In this document: one piece after another, positions 7,931 to 16,719 of the stretch | Layout of the letters: each line of letters starts with the position of its first letter | How positions within the stretch are numbered: the stretch's first letter is position 1 | Source of the DNA: an uncultured Alphaproteobacteria bacterium | GTDB taxonomy: Bacteria > Pseudomonadota > Alphaproteobacteria > CAAGCB01 > CAG-977 | Length of the DNA: 64,000 nucleotides | Direction of reading: 5' to 3' | Assembly: GCA_944390195.1 (NCBI GenBank) | Contig: CALXOZ010000009.1 | Span: 1-64,000 of the forward strand | Notes under the pieces: generated by a model | Seen by the model: the letters and a program-made list of their open reading frames with translations, nothing else | Databases searched by the model: none | What the model was told of the DNA's origin: nothing | Translations under genes and position numbers: made by a program

Positions 7931-8816
7931 TAATCAATTCGGGCAGGATCAGTTTTTCCGCATCATTTTCTTTCATTGCCGTGATAAAAGAACAAACCGT
8001 TTCTTCCATAGCATTTATCAGTACGGTTTTCTGTCCGTTAATACGACATTTCAGGTATAACAAAGATAACAATGTTTCTCGGATATCTTTTGTTAAAACA
8101 CTATCAGTTAAAGGCATCATTTTTAATACGGCCCGATCGGTAAAAGCTCTGTAAGGTTCTATTAAATCGTCAGCCAAATTAAAATTATTTAATACGCTGT
8201 GATGATGAATTCCCAGGCTGGCAATCAAACCGTGAGCCGTAATATTATTAATCAACACATTTCTGAAAACAGCGTATCCGTAATCCAGCGCCGCGTTAAT
8301 GGTATCTTCGCTATGTCGAATGAATGTCCGTCCGAACAGACATTCCCAATAAAGTCTGGCGGCGACAGCTTCGGCGTTTTCGGAATCCCCGGAAAGGACG
8401 TTTTTCGATATTTTTTGTAAGATAAGAGCCTTATCAGGATTGACGCTGTTTAAAACGAGACTTTGATTTACGATTTTTTGCTGAATATTCCTTTGCCAAA
8501 GTCTTTTTTGCAACGGTTTGGACATACCTGTTTGTAAAAAAGCAATTTCAGTTTGCCGCAAAGGCTTTCCCACAGGAGACAAGACGCTGACAGGTTTATG
8601 CTTCCCGTTACAAAAAATAACGGTTACGGCTTTTTCAGCCAATTCGGACATCAAAGTGCTTGTCAGAGAAATTTGTAAACTTTCCAGAATGACGACGGCA
8701 ATATCTTCCAACGGAAAGAAGAAAACCTGATCTGTTTGCTGTTGATGAAAACACAATCTGTTGTTGTTGAACGAAAGTTTTCCCGGAGTTTCGAATTTAA
8801 TAATGCGCCAAGACAT
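7917..8816 (-). CDS. cas1: Cas1 integrase, type II-like family
   Basis: A 299-residue Cas1. The N-terminal beta domain begins MSWRIIKF, with IPL-like strands and VIFCNGKHKPVSVLSP, a pattern typical of Cas1 from Cas9 systems. In the catalytic alpha-helical domain the acidic/His residues are visible: Glu in AVAARLYWECLFG, His in GLIASLGIHHHS, and Asp/Glu in LADDLIEPYRAFTD. It should integrate new spacers with Cas2. Together with Cas2 it forms a type II-like adaptation module beside type III-A effectors; no Cas9 or Csn2 is present. AAGGGAA precedes the ATG. Confidence 0.92.
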   Translation of the reverse strand: MSWRIIKFETPGKLSFNNNRLCFHQQQTDQVFFFPLEDIAVVILESLQISLTSTLMSELAEKAVTVIFCNGKHKPVSVLSPVGKPLRQTEIAFLQTGMSKPLQKRLWQRNIQQKIVNQSLVLNSVNPDKALILQKISKNVLSGDSENAEAVAARLYWECLFGRTFIRHSEDTINAALDYGYAVFRNVLINNITAHGLIASLGIHHHSVLNNFNLADDLIEPYRAFTDRAVLKMMPLTDSVLTKDIRETLLSLLYLKCRINGQKTVLINAMEETVCSFITAMKENDAEKLILPELINDCD

Positions 8817-8891
8817 TTTTTTGTTCCCTTAATCATATTCCGATTTTCAGCAAAGCATAAAAGAGGGATTTTTAAATAAATTTTGCTGAAC

Positions 8892-9332
8892 TTAATCGTC
8901 CCCAATGATAGTCCAACCATTTCCGTATGGGTTATTCGGGCTGTCAACGGAATACGGGTTTCCGGCACCGTAGGGATTGTTAATGCTGTCGGGGGAATAT
9001 TTACTTCCGTATTTTCCGTAAGGGTTTGATATGGATTCGGGATCATATTTATTGTTACTTAATTTTCCTCTGTAATTTCCCCGAGAATCATAAAGTTTAG
9101 TCGCATTGTCGGCATAAGGATTGTTAACAGATTTATCGCTGTAGGCATTACCATATTGACCATAAGTGTTATTGATGCTGTTCGGACTGTATTTATTGCC
9201 GTATTGCCCATAAGGATTTGAGACGGAATCCGCGTTATAAGGATTATTCGACAGTTTTCCAAGATATTGCTGAGCCATGACCTGATCAGGGAAAAATAAA
9301 ACAGCGAACAAGAATACAAACAGGAATTTCAT
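8892..9332 (-). CDS. Secreted NPYG-repeat protein inside the CRISPR locus
   Basis: A 146-residue protein with a clear signal peptide (MKFLFVFLFAVLFFPDQVMA, cleaved before QQYLG). The mature part is almost entirely short repeats built on NPYGxYGxxYSPxSINN. About six to eight units are visible, such as NPYGQYGNKYSPNSINN and NPYGKYGSKYSPDSINN, broken by two GKLSNN blocks. Similar Asn-Pro-Tyr-Gly repeat proteins occur widely in Proteobacteria without known function. The ATG at 9332 is chosen because GGAGAAA precedes it; a longer frame would run into the CRISPR array. It lies between cas1 and the trailer end of the array, so it could share transcription with cas1-cas2. A direct CRISPR role is not supported by the sequence. 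Confidence 0.72.
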   Translation of the reverse strand: MKFLFVFLFAVLFFPDQVMAQQYLGKLSNNPYNADSVSNPYGQYGNKYSPNSINNTYGQYGNAYSDKSVNNPYADNATKLYDSRGNYRGKLSNNKYDPESISNPYGKYGSKYSPDSINNPYGAGNPYSVDSPNNPYGNGWTIIGDD

Positions 9333-9420
9333 AATTGTTTCTCCATAAAATCTTTGAGTGTGAGTTATAAAAACGAACAAATAAATATTACGACAACAAG
9401 AAGACAAATCATGTCTGTTT

Positions 9421-9851
9421 GTTTTGCCGCCCTCAAGAAAACAGGGCATGTGAATTAACGGAAGTGACTCGCGGTGAGTCAGTTTTCGAATCCCCAAGAA
9501 ATCGGGGCATGTAAATTTTAAGGGTATTCGCCGGCTGTAAATGCCCTAAGTTTTCCAATCCCCAAAAAATTGGGGCGTATGAAACAACTCTATGTAAAAA
9601 AAGGCGATTAAATTTAGTTTTCCAATCCCCAAGAAATCGGGGCATGTAAATTCCCTGTTACTGGAAAGTAATATGGGTAGGGGTTTTCCAATCCCCAAGA
9701 AATCGGGGCATGTAAATTATTGGCTGGCGGAGAGTTGATTTTAACTTAAGTTTTCCAATCCCCAAGAAATCGGGGCATGTAAATTGAAAAAACTTTTAAT
9801 ATGATACTGAGAACAGTTTTCCAATCCCCAAGAAATCGGGGCATGTAAATT
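9421..9851 (-). CRISPR. CRISPR array, 7 repeats of 36 nt and 6 spacers
   Basis: Repeats start at 9421 (degenerate), 9482, 9550 (degenerate), 9617, 9683, 9750 and 9816. On the + strand the unit begins GTTTTCCAATCCCC and ends GGGGCATGTAAATT with an 8-nt middle, so CCCC/GGGG form a hairpin. Spacers are 25, 32, 31, 30, 31 and 30 nt. Read on the - strand the repeat ends GGGGATTGGAAAAC. This resembles type III/Cas6 repeats, where cleavage under the stem leaves an 8-nt 5' tag (here TGGAAAAC by analogy). Degenerate repeats lie at the left, so the leader should be on the right, next to cas6, with transcription leftward like the cas genes. Confidence 0.97.
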
Positions 9852-9952
9852 CTTTATGCTTCAACCTTTTGATATTTAATATTAAAAATTGTTTTTTTAC
9901 TATAAAAAAACATGACAACACCCCCATTTTTTAGACCGTTCTTTTGTTTTTT
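9852..9952 (-). promoter_or_regulatory. Probable CRISPR leader
   Basis: An AT-rich 100-nt stretch between the last intact repeat and the cas6 stop. It adjoins the conserved end of the array, away from the degenerate repeats, as expected for a leader with the array promoter and Cas1-Cas2 docking site. No -10/-35 pair could be assigned with confidence. Confidence 0.5.
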
Positions 9953-10885
9953 TCATGATAAACGTTTAATTTCATATTTTCCCATGCCTAAGACGGCACT
10001 TTTCCCGATATGGAAATATGTCCCTGTAACCATATACGGATACAATTGTGTTAAATTTCCTTTTAACGTAAATTCACCCATTATGCCCCCCAGTGCAATT
10101 TTCGTTTTTTGACGCGAAGAATAGCGTGACCAATCGAACCAGTGGAGTGTCGCTTGTGTTAAATCCGCCGTTTCAATGTCGGAACGCAATACGTTAAATT
10201 CAATTATTGGAAAAGTCGGTATATGTTGTTTCGCTATGGTTTGCTGGCGGCGAATTACGGCAATCAAAAAATCTCGTGCTGTCAATTTTTCAGCTGAAAC
10301 GGGATGACCCTGATGTTGTATGCGCAAAGGTGTTGTTAATCGGATCTGCATGGCTGTGGTTTTCTGTTCTTCCGGCAGGGAAAAATCGAATTTCGCAGAA
10401 ACAGTTTCCGCATCTGCATCTTCAAAGTCGTATAACAGGGCGATACTTCCGTTTTCAAAAACCTGATGCACTTGGATCAACCGTGCTTGTGTGCGTTCTT
10501 TGGTAAAACCCATATTGCCCGTTTTCGACCACGCCAACAAAATATATGACAGCTTGTCAACAGCGGTGCCGAACAACAAATGATGAAATGTAAAAATCTC
10601 TCCTTGTTTGATGATTTTCTGACCCATCGGCATCGGTTCGATAACATAAGGGTTAGTCATTTCTTCGCCTTTGGAAACAGCAATATATCCGTTTTCAAAA
10701 ACAGCGGCGTAAGGACATGTTGATAATGCGGCGCAACCGGCACAATCTTCTTTTTTTGCCAGACAGGACACTTGGCGCAAAGACTTGCCGAATATACCGC
10801 GTAACGCCGAACCGGCATACACCGGAAAGTTCATGTCCTGCAACGCACGAAACGTCAGGCGTAATTTGATCAAAGGAAATGTCAT
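9953..10885 (-). CDS. cas6: Cas6 pre-crRNA endoribonuclease (RAMP)
   Basis: A 310-residue Cas6 of the large, cysteine-cluster family. The N-terminal RAMP fold includes a cysteine group (CLAKKEDCAGC, then CPY) near residues 45-60. The C-terminal glycine-rich region carries GGIMGEFTLKG and IGKSAVLGMGKYEI, typical of Cas6 repeat-RNA nucleases. It should cut array RNA below the CCCC/GGGG stem. The ATG at 10885 is preferred (GAGGAAG upstream) and overlaps the csm5 stop as ATGA. It lies between csm5 and the array leader. Confidence 0.88.
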   Translation of the reverse strand: MTFPLIKLRLTFRALQDMNFPVYAGSALRGIFGKSLRQVSCLAKKEDCAGCAALSTCPYAAVFENGYIAVSKGEEMTNPYVIEPMPMGQKIIKQGEIFTFHHLLFGTAVDKLSYILLAWSKTGNMGFTKERTQARLIQVHQVFENGSIALLYDFEDADAETVSAKFDFSLPEEQKTTAMQIRLTTPLRIQHQGHPVSAEKLTARDFLIAVIRRQQTIAKQHIPTFPIIEFNVLRSDIETADLTQATLHWFDWSRYSSRQKTKIALGGIMGEFTLKGNLTQLYPYMVTGTYFHIGKSAVLGMGKYEIKRLS

Positions 10886-12123
10886 TTTACTTCCTCGAAT
10901 TCGACAACGCACCACCCGAACGGCAATCTTTCTTTGCCATCGTTCGCAAACCAGTATGTCGTCGCGTGATTATCAAAACGTGCCGGTTTATCTTTTCCTT
11001 GCATGATTCTGATCTTCCGCATACCATCTATTGTCTTGCTTTCCGCGCCACCATGCTTGCCAAGGCAAAGTAAAAACGCTTGTCTCGGTCTTTCATTCGA
11101 TTTTCGGATCCGGTTAAATAAATCCGCCGGAATGCCGTGCGTGTGAACCTGCTGATCTTCCTGATCAGAAAGAATGTCCGTATAAAAATCATTACAGGCT
11201 TTTTGTATGGATGACATATCTTCGCAAAATGATCTATTTTGCATAATTAACAAAGATGATTTAAAAACTGTACCGGGCGGAATGACTTCGATATATGTTG
11301 ATATTCCTTTTTGATCTAAAAGTTTTCCGCTGTTACGTTTGACGTTTTCGGCTGTATCAATGCTGGTTATAAAGGATTCTGTTGCGTGTCCGTCTTCAAT
11401 CTTTAAAGCCTTGAAAGGATCTTCGGTTTGATCTTTATAATTATATAGTGTTTTTTCGGCATCGTTGGCTTTTTGATATAACTCTTTATTTAATCGCACC
11501 CGTTCGTTTCTTGCAGACATCAGGGCCGTTCGGATCGCTCCTTTGATTGAAGACCCCGGAATGTACGGCAAGCCGGTTACGGCATCGGAAATCTGCTTTT
11601 CAATATTGAAACGCGCGAAATCATTGTTTTTGCTGCTGACTTTTCCGAATTTTTCTTCGTACTTCTTTGCAACCTCCCGACAGACGATAGCCCGTTTCGT
11701 TGCCGTTTTGACAATAGCCGCGGCTTTGCTTTTGAAAAAGCTTTGCAAAGCCATAAGCTCTCCTTTGTTCGCTTCTTTAAGTAAAAGTGCTTTTTCCGTA
11801 GGGGAAAGTGCGTCCGATAATTGTCCAGGTGTGAACGTGTACAAATAACTGTCCGGTTTTTTCTCCGGTTCTGATTTTTTCACAGAAATGGTTTGTCTGG
11901 GCAAATCATAAGCGCAAGCGCCACAGTATGTCGATCCTGCCGGATTTTTATATCCACATTCCGGACATATAATAATGGTTTTTTCTTTCTGTTGATCTGG
12001 TTTTGAAGTTCTTTTTTCCGAATAAATGGCATATTCAGTTGGTTCCAAATCCGTAGAGGCTCCGATATGTATGGGCGATAATACGGTGATCTTCAATTTG
12101 TATGTTTTCATAAATTCTGTCAT
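10882..12123 (-). CDS. csm5: Csm5 (type III-A RAMP) with embedded zinc ribbon
   Basis: A 413-residue Csm5. The N-terminus KLKITVLSPIHIGAS and the central GLPYIPGSSIKGAIRTAL are classic RAMP motifs of Csm5. The family caps the crRNA 3' side of the Csm complex. Unusually, residues about 40-75 contain a four-cysteine zinc ribbon (Cys53, Cys56, Cys67, Cys70: CPECGY...YCGAC) between the first RAMP strand and the rest. Csm5 proteins I know lack this. Both ends overlap neighbours as ATGA (csm4 upstream, cas6 downstream), so translation is coupled. Confidence 0.88.
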   Translation of the reverse strand: MTEFMKTYKLKITVLSPIHIGASTDLEPTEYAIYSEKRTSKPDQQKEKTIIICPECGYKNPAGSTYCGACAYDLPRQTISVKKSEPEKKPDSYLYTFTPGQLSDALSPTEKALLLKEANKGELMALQSFFKSKAAAIVKTATKRAIVCREVAKKYEEKFGKVSSKNNDFARFNIEKQISDAVTGLPYIPGSSIKGAIRTALMSARNERVRLNKELYQKANDAEKTLYNYKDQTEDPFKALKIEDGHATESFITSIDTAENVKRNSGKLLDQKGISTYIEVIPPGTVFKSSLLIMQNRSFCEDMSSIQKACNDFYTDILSDQEDQQVHTHGIPADLFNRIRKSNERPRQAFLLCLGKHGGAESKTIDGMRKIRIMQGKDKPARFDNHATTYWFANDGKERLPFGWCVVEFEEVK

Positions 12124-13058
12124 ATCGCTGTTTCCTTTGCCGTTAGTCCGATGACGGGCGCATATCCTTGAAAAACGGTTCTGTCATCTGTCAATGAAAC
12201 ACCTTTTATGCCCTTACCGGTAAATAAAGGGGCTTTATTTGCTTTTTGTTTCGGTGTCAATACTGCTCCGGTATCCATCGTCAACACAGGAATTTTAAAC
12301 GGATTGTTTGATAATGCCGCTTTATTGCCATGCCTGCCAAAACGGACGAAGACTTTATAAAACGATCTGTCCTCATCAAATTCGTTTCTTTCCGGCACGC
12401 ACGGCGCAAGTGTCAGCAATGCCGTATAGTGTGGATTATCAAACGAAATGCGTTTCATTGATTGAACTGAAAACTTGCCGCCGCCGGATGAGGCTTTTTT
12501 ACCGTATCCCGTCAGACCGATCTGTTCAAACAACCCCTTGACTTCATCAGCGGTTATTCGGTTTTCGTCAATGACGGCATATACGCTCAATTCCCCCTGA
12601 TAGTAAAATTGATCCGTCATATAAGCGGAATATTTGCCGCCGCTTGCGTGATTCGTTTCAGGATTGACGCTGTTCGCCGTTTTTAAGGTTTTTTTGATGA
12701 ATAAAACTTCGGCAAAAGAATCTCCCATCTGATTTGTCGGCAAAGCAATCTTATCTGCCGGTAACCATTCGCGGCGTTTGAATTTCTTGCGATTTTTGAC
12801 ATCAAATTCATCGTCTTTTTGCCCTTCTTTTTTATAATACGAAAAGGGCAATACGGGTTTGGGAAAATAGCCTTTCGGAAAGGCGTCCGATAAGACTATA
12901 TACGGGCGGTTGTCCGTATATCCTTCTAATAATGTTGTCAGTCGATCTGACCCGAAACGTTCCATAATCGCCCAACAAAACATACCGAACAGTGTATCTC
13001 CTTTTATTTGTGTATAAAATCCGCCTGTCGGAGCTATGTCAATTTGATATAATTCCAT
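12120..13058 (-). CDS. csm4: Csm4 (type III-A RAMP)
   Basis: A 312-residue Csm4. The N-terminus matches the family, with IAPTGGFYTQIKGDTLFGMF, and later GYGKKASSGGGKF, the glycine-rich RAMP loop. Csm4 binds the 5' tag of the crRNA and contacts Cas10. The ATG at 13058 gives the family start MELYQI and follows GGGACAG; an upstream in-frame start at 13106 would overlap csm3. Its stop overlaps the csm5 start. Confidence 0.88.
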   Translation of the reverse strand: MELYQIDIAPTGGFYTQIKGDTLFGMFCWAIMERFGSDRLTTLLEGYTDNRPYIVLSDAFPKGYFPKPVLPFSYYKKEGQKDDEFDVKNRKKFKRREWLPADKIALPTNQMGDSFAEVLFIKKTLKTANSVNPETNHASGGKYSAYMTDQFYYQGELSVYAVIDENRITADEVKGLFEQIGLTGYGKKASSGGGKFSVQSMKRISFDNPHYTALLTLAPCVPERNEFDEDRSFYKVFVRFGRHGNKAALSNNPFKIPVLTMDTGAVLTPKQKANKAPLFTGKGIKGVSLTDDRTVFQGYAPVIGLTAKETAI

Positions 13059-13071
13059 ACTGCTGTCCCGA

Positions 13072-13713
13072 TTAAACAAATCTGTTTTCAAAAGGTTTGA
13101 CGGCATCCAAATCGGCTTGAATGTCTTTGCCGTCCAGTTTCAATTCTTCGAATTTCACGCGACCGTAACCGCGGGATCCTGATCCGCCTAAAGCGTCCAT
13201 TTCCAACAGTTTCATCGTTCCCAATACCTGCGGGATAACATTTTCGTCATCATATTGTTTAACGGTCAGTTTGAAATCAAATTCCGAACCGGGCAATACG
13301 CGTTCCGTGTTACGCGGATGTTCTGCAGTTCCAGTTATACGGCTGATCATGTTTTCCATTTTAACTTCAGTATAAAGCATTTGCTTTTTGTTGATGGTTT
13401 CTTTCCAACCTTGTGTTAAAAAACAGTCCCAAAATGACAGACGTGCCGGTTTGACATCTTTTTGATCGCCGCTTGATCCGAATAATTTAACAACGATTTC
13501 TGCATTATCGTTACCACCTGTATATAAACGCAGCAAACTGCGCATTTTGCCTTTCAGAGAAGATCCGGGAATGTACGGTTCGTTTGTAGCGGCGTTTTTG
13601 ATGACGGGATTATCCGTTCCGCCGATGTGCATTTCCGTATTCCCCGAACCGATGTGCAATCCCGTAACGACTTTGATTTTTCCGGTGATCATTTTCATTT
13701 CAAATTTTATCAT
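13072..13713 (-). CDS. csm3: Csm3 backbone RNase (type III-A RAMP)
   Basis: A 213-residue Csm3, normal length. It has GKIKVVTGLHIGSG, then GGTDNPVI, where Asp34 matches the catalytic Asp that cuts target RNA at 6-nt intervals, then PYIPGSSLKGKMRSLL and the glycine loop LGGSGSRGYGRV. Target-RNA cleavage should therefore be active. AAAGGAA precedes the start. The gene lies 14 nt after csm2 and 13 nt before csm4. Confidence 0.93.
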   Translation of the reverse strand: MIKFEMKMITGKIKVVTGLHIGSGNTEMHIGGTDNPVIKNAATNEPYIPGSSLKGKMRSLLRLYTGGNDNAEIVVKLFGSSGDQKDVKPARLSFWDCFLTQGWKETINKKQMLYTEVKMENMISRITGTAEHPRNTERVLPGSEFDFKLTVKQYDDENVIPQVLGTMKLLEMDALGGSGSRGYGRVKFEELKLDGKDIQADLDAVKPFENRFV

Positions 13714-13727
13714 GGCAGGAATTCCTT

Positions 13728-14195
13728 TTATTTTGTTGGACGGTATTGTTTGTAAAAGCCCATTATTGCTTCCATAAACAGTTTGGCGTTGTTTAGTGTG
13801 TCTTTGTCTTTGATCTGATTGATCAGTTTGTTGAGAAACTGCTGAAAAGTCTTGTCAACATTTTCACGACCTTTAGCATAGGCAACTTTTGATTTCATCA
13901 TATACACAAAAGGTTCGATATCTTTAAAATCTGTATTTGTCTGTGCGCGTTCGTTCCACATGACCAGTTCATCATAAAAACGGCGAAGCTGTGTCGGCAT
14001 GTTTTTTGTAAGTTGATTTTCACCACGATAATTTTTTTCAATATTTCCTGCATCATCCATTTTATAAGCAATTTTTTTTGCCCATTCAGATGCCGTTTTA
14101 TCAAACAAATCCTTTGTCAAATTTTTGACGTCAAAGTCCAATGGATTTTTCTTTTGAGGTGATGGTTTTAACGTCAAAGTTTTATTATCAGTCAT
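13728..14195 (-). CDS. csm2: Csm2 small subunit (type III-A)
   Basis: A 155-residue, mostly helical, basic protein in the csm2 position. It has the family-like helices TQLRRFYDELVMWNERAQ and a C-terminal LNNAKLFMEAIMGFYKQY. Csm2 (Cas11) forms the inner filament of the complex. The N-terminal 25 residues are polar and probably disordered. It overlaps the cas10 stop by 8 nt. Confidence 0.85.
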   Translation of the reverse strand: MTDNKTLTLKPSPQKKNPLDFDVKNLTKDLFDKTASEWAKKIAYKMDDAGNIEKNYRGENQLTKNMPTQLRRFYDELVMWNERAQTNTDFKDIEPFVYMMKSKVAYAKGRENVDKTFQQFLNKLINQIKDKDTLNNAKLFMEAIMGFYKQYRPTK

Positions 14196-16719
14196 TTTGT
14201 TCCTCTCTTTGTTGGTAAAGCCAAGTGAATAAGGCTATTTTGTAATCCGTTTTGTATTTTGCGATAGCGTTTCCTATTTCTTTGGCTATCGTGTCGGCAA
14301 GAACTTGTTTCTGTTCAGTATCAAAATCTTTTAACGTTTCCACAAAGCGGACGGTTTTATAAACCAGTTTCGAACGCCACATCGCGTTGGAAAGATTTTT
14401 TCCTTTTTCCGCTTCTTGCGCCTGATCGCACAGCGTTTGCAGGCTATAGACATATCCGATTGACAAATTGTATTTTGCTTTCATGTCATCCAAACGGTGC
14501 TCCTCCGTCATCAGGTTATCGTAATCGGCAAAGCTGACCGTTTGTCCGAAGCAACAGACGGCGTTTTTAGTGGCGTTTTCTTCATTCGGATATTTTTTCG
14601 CTTTTTCCAAAGCTTCTTCCGTCATTGTTGACATGGTAATCACATCTTCGCCCGATCCCGTCATGCACATGCCGATCGAAAACGTAATGTCTTCACGATT
14701 ACAGACATATTCTTTGAATTTATTGCGCAGTATCGGAACCATTCTGATCTGGTCAAGCCACGGTCCGATTAAATAAAAATCGTCTCCGCCCGCGAAAACG
14801 GTATAAATGTTTTCCGCATTTTTCTCGCTTTGGCACAGCCACGGCAACCAGATCGTAAAGAAATTGTTCAGTTGGCGGCTTAATCCTGCCAGTGTCGCAA
14901 AAGTCGGTGTTTTAATGCCGGTTTGCAACAAAGATCCCAGATTGTCGATGTCGCCTTTGATGCTCATGACGGCGGATTTTACAACCTTTTTCCCGTCTTT
15001 GACGTAGCAATCAATTTCTGCCAAATCGGAAAACGTTTTGATGTTATTGTTCTCATCGCGCGGCACATAGGCGTTGATGTATCTTCTCGCCTGTCCGTTG
15101 AACAAAGCTTCATCCGCGCTTTCCGGCAAGGAAATATCCCAGCGGCGCAAGGCTTTCTCGGCATTCTTTTTCCACCCGATGTAAAAACCGAAAATATCGG
15201 ATTTCCAACCGCCTTCAACCGGTTCGGCGGATATGGTCATACAAGCCTTTTTTGTCAGATTTTCGCCTAATTGCAAAATGTCCATACAGCTTTGGCAGGC
15301 ATAAGCGGGTTGCCGATCCGAATTTTCTTCCGTGTCATAGTTGTTGACTGCAGTTTCTGCCGGCATTCTGCCGTCAAAACAACAGATGCCCATTTGCTTG
15401 TCATAATTATCGGCGAAAATTTTCATTGCTCCGGCGTTTTCCGCGCATAAATTGAATTTTTGCAATTTCGCCTTGCCCAAAGAACGGAATATCTTTTCTT
15501 GCAAAGCGGCAAATCCTTTTGCTTCAAAATCGCGTTGAGACGCTTCGATTGTTGCTAAACCCAAAGAAACTTCGCCGTAGTATTTCTTTAAAAACCACGC
15601 ATTAAGCTCTTTTTTGATTTTTTCGATTTTTTCAACCGTTGCCGGCGTGTTCGGGGCAACAATAATAAATTTCCCCGCCGCATTCATAATTTGTGAGGTG
15701 GAAGGCAAACCGATTTCCTGCAGCACTTTCAATGCCGCGCATTCGGAAAACAACGATATTAAAAAAGACCGTCCCCGCAACAGCTTGTAGGCGTTTTTGC
15801 GCGTATGCTTGCCGACGTCAAAAATAAAACTCTGAATGCCTGAAACATCGCCTTGAATCAACAAGAATTTTTTCTCTTCTTTGTTGTCCAAAGCCTCTTG
15901 CGTTTCAGTTTCCGTTTCTTTGTGATAACGCCATAAAGCCGTTGCCAAAGCGGCCGTGCTTTTGGAGTGGTCGTACAAAGATACGTCCGCTATTGTGCCG
16001 AATGCCGTCGCGGAAGGAATGTTCTGGGTATAAACGGAATAAAGCGTGTCAAAATGATCCAGATACAAATCCCAATTTTCGCGATCGTGGATTTTTTTGA
16101 CGTCTTCGACAAAAGCGTTCCATAAAGCCAGATATTCTTTTCTCGCTTCCTCTATCGTCAGATGATGCCGCAATTCAGGAAAAATGGCGGCGGGCGATAA
16201 CGGTTTTAACGGATAACGGTATTTCAGCGTGTCGGGTGTTGAATTTTCTCGTTTGTCCGTTTCGGTGGAAAGCTTGTCAAACAAGGGGATTAAGCGGGCA
16301 ATCTGATATTTCTCGCCATCTTTTTTTTCATTGTATTTTTCGTAATCGGAACGTTCGAAAGCACTCGAAAGACGGTCGGCGATACAAACAATTTTTTGTA
16401 AATAAGAGGACGGATTATGATGTGCCGCCGCCGCTCTGATAATGGAATCATCCGTGTCAGTCTGTTGAAAAGGGTAGGTGTCCGCATCGCCTTTGATCGC
16501 GGGCAGGGATTTTTCGATCAAATCAATCGCAATTCCCGTGTAAGCCGCGTGCGTATGCGTAAAGTATCCCTCTTTATCGTTAAAAGGGCAAAATGTATGT
16601 TGATTTTTTTCTTTGACATCCGGCGCAAGTTCAATCTTCGCTCGTTCGGCGAACTTGCCGATGTCATGGATCAAAGCCGCAAAAGCGACCCTGCAAGACG
16701 GATAAAGATATTCGTTCAT
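14188..16719 (-). CDS. cas10: Cas10/Csm1 large subunit with HD and cyclase motifs
   Basis: An 843-residue Cas10. The N-terminal HD nuclease motif is intact (ALIHDIGKFAE, residues about 14-24, then later histidines in FTHTHAAYTG). The cyclase-type Palm has VFAGGDDFYLIG near residues 640-650, with the GGDD that makes cyclic oligoadenylates. A zinc-binding cysteine pair ACQSCMDI lies in the middle. Both target-activated DNase and second-messenger synthesis are therefore expected. Its start overlaps the csm6-like stop (TGATG), so the two are coupled. Confidence 0.95.
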   Translation of the reverse strand: MNEYLYPSCRVAFAALIHDIGKFAERAKIELAPDVKEKNQHTFCPFNDKEGYFTHTHAAYTGIAIDLIEKSLPAIKGDADTYPFQQTDTDDSIIRAAAAHHNPSSYLQKIVCIADRLSSAFERSDYEKYNEKKDGEKYQIARLIPLFDKLSTETDKRENSTPDTLKYRYPLKPLSPAAIFPELRHHLTIEEARKEYLALWNAFVEDVKKIHDRENWDLYLDHFDTLYSVYTQNIPSATAFGTIADVSLYDHSKSTAALATALWRYHKETETETQEALDNKEEKKFLLIQGDVSGIQSFIFDVGKHTRKNAYKLLRGRSFLISLFSECAALKVLQEIGLPSTSQIMNAAGKFIIVAPNTPATVEKIEKIKKELNAWFLKKYYGEVSLGLATIEASQRDFEAKGFAALQEKIFRSLGKAKLQKFNLCAENAGAMKIFADNYDKQMGICCFDGRMPAETAVNNYDTEENSDRQPAYACQSCMDILQLGENLTKKACMTISAEPVEGGWKSDIFGFYIGWKKNAEKALRRWDISLPESADEALFNGQARRYINAYVPRDENNNIKTFSDLAEIDCYVKDGKKVVKSAVMSIKGDIDNLGSLLQTGIKTPTFATLAGLSRQLNNFFTIWLPWLCQSEKNAENIYTVFAGGDDFYLIGPWLDQIRMVPILRNKFKEYVCNREDITFSIGMCMTGSGEDVITMSTMTEEALEKAKKYPNEENATKNAVCCFGQTVSFADYDNLMTEEHRLDDMKAKYNLSIGYVYSLQTLCDQAQEAEKGKNLSNAMWRSKLVYKTVRFVETLKDFDTEQKQVLADTIAKEIGNAIAKYKTDYKIALFTWLYQQREEQND

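Noticed and set aside
9333-9497. N-terminal extension of the NPYG-repeat protein into the CRISPR array
   Set aside because: The signal peptide begins at 9332 with a good ribosome site; the extension would be translated from repeats and spacers.
9421-9851. Plain type II array with Cas9
   Set aside because: No cas9, tracrRNA or anti-repeat was found, and the repeat has a Cas6-type stem and end; a Csm operon is adjacent.
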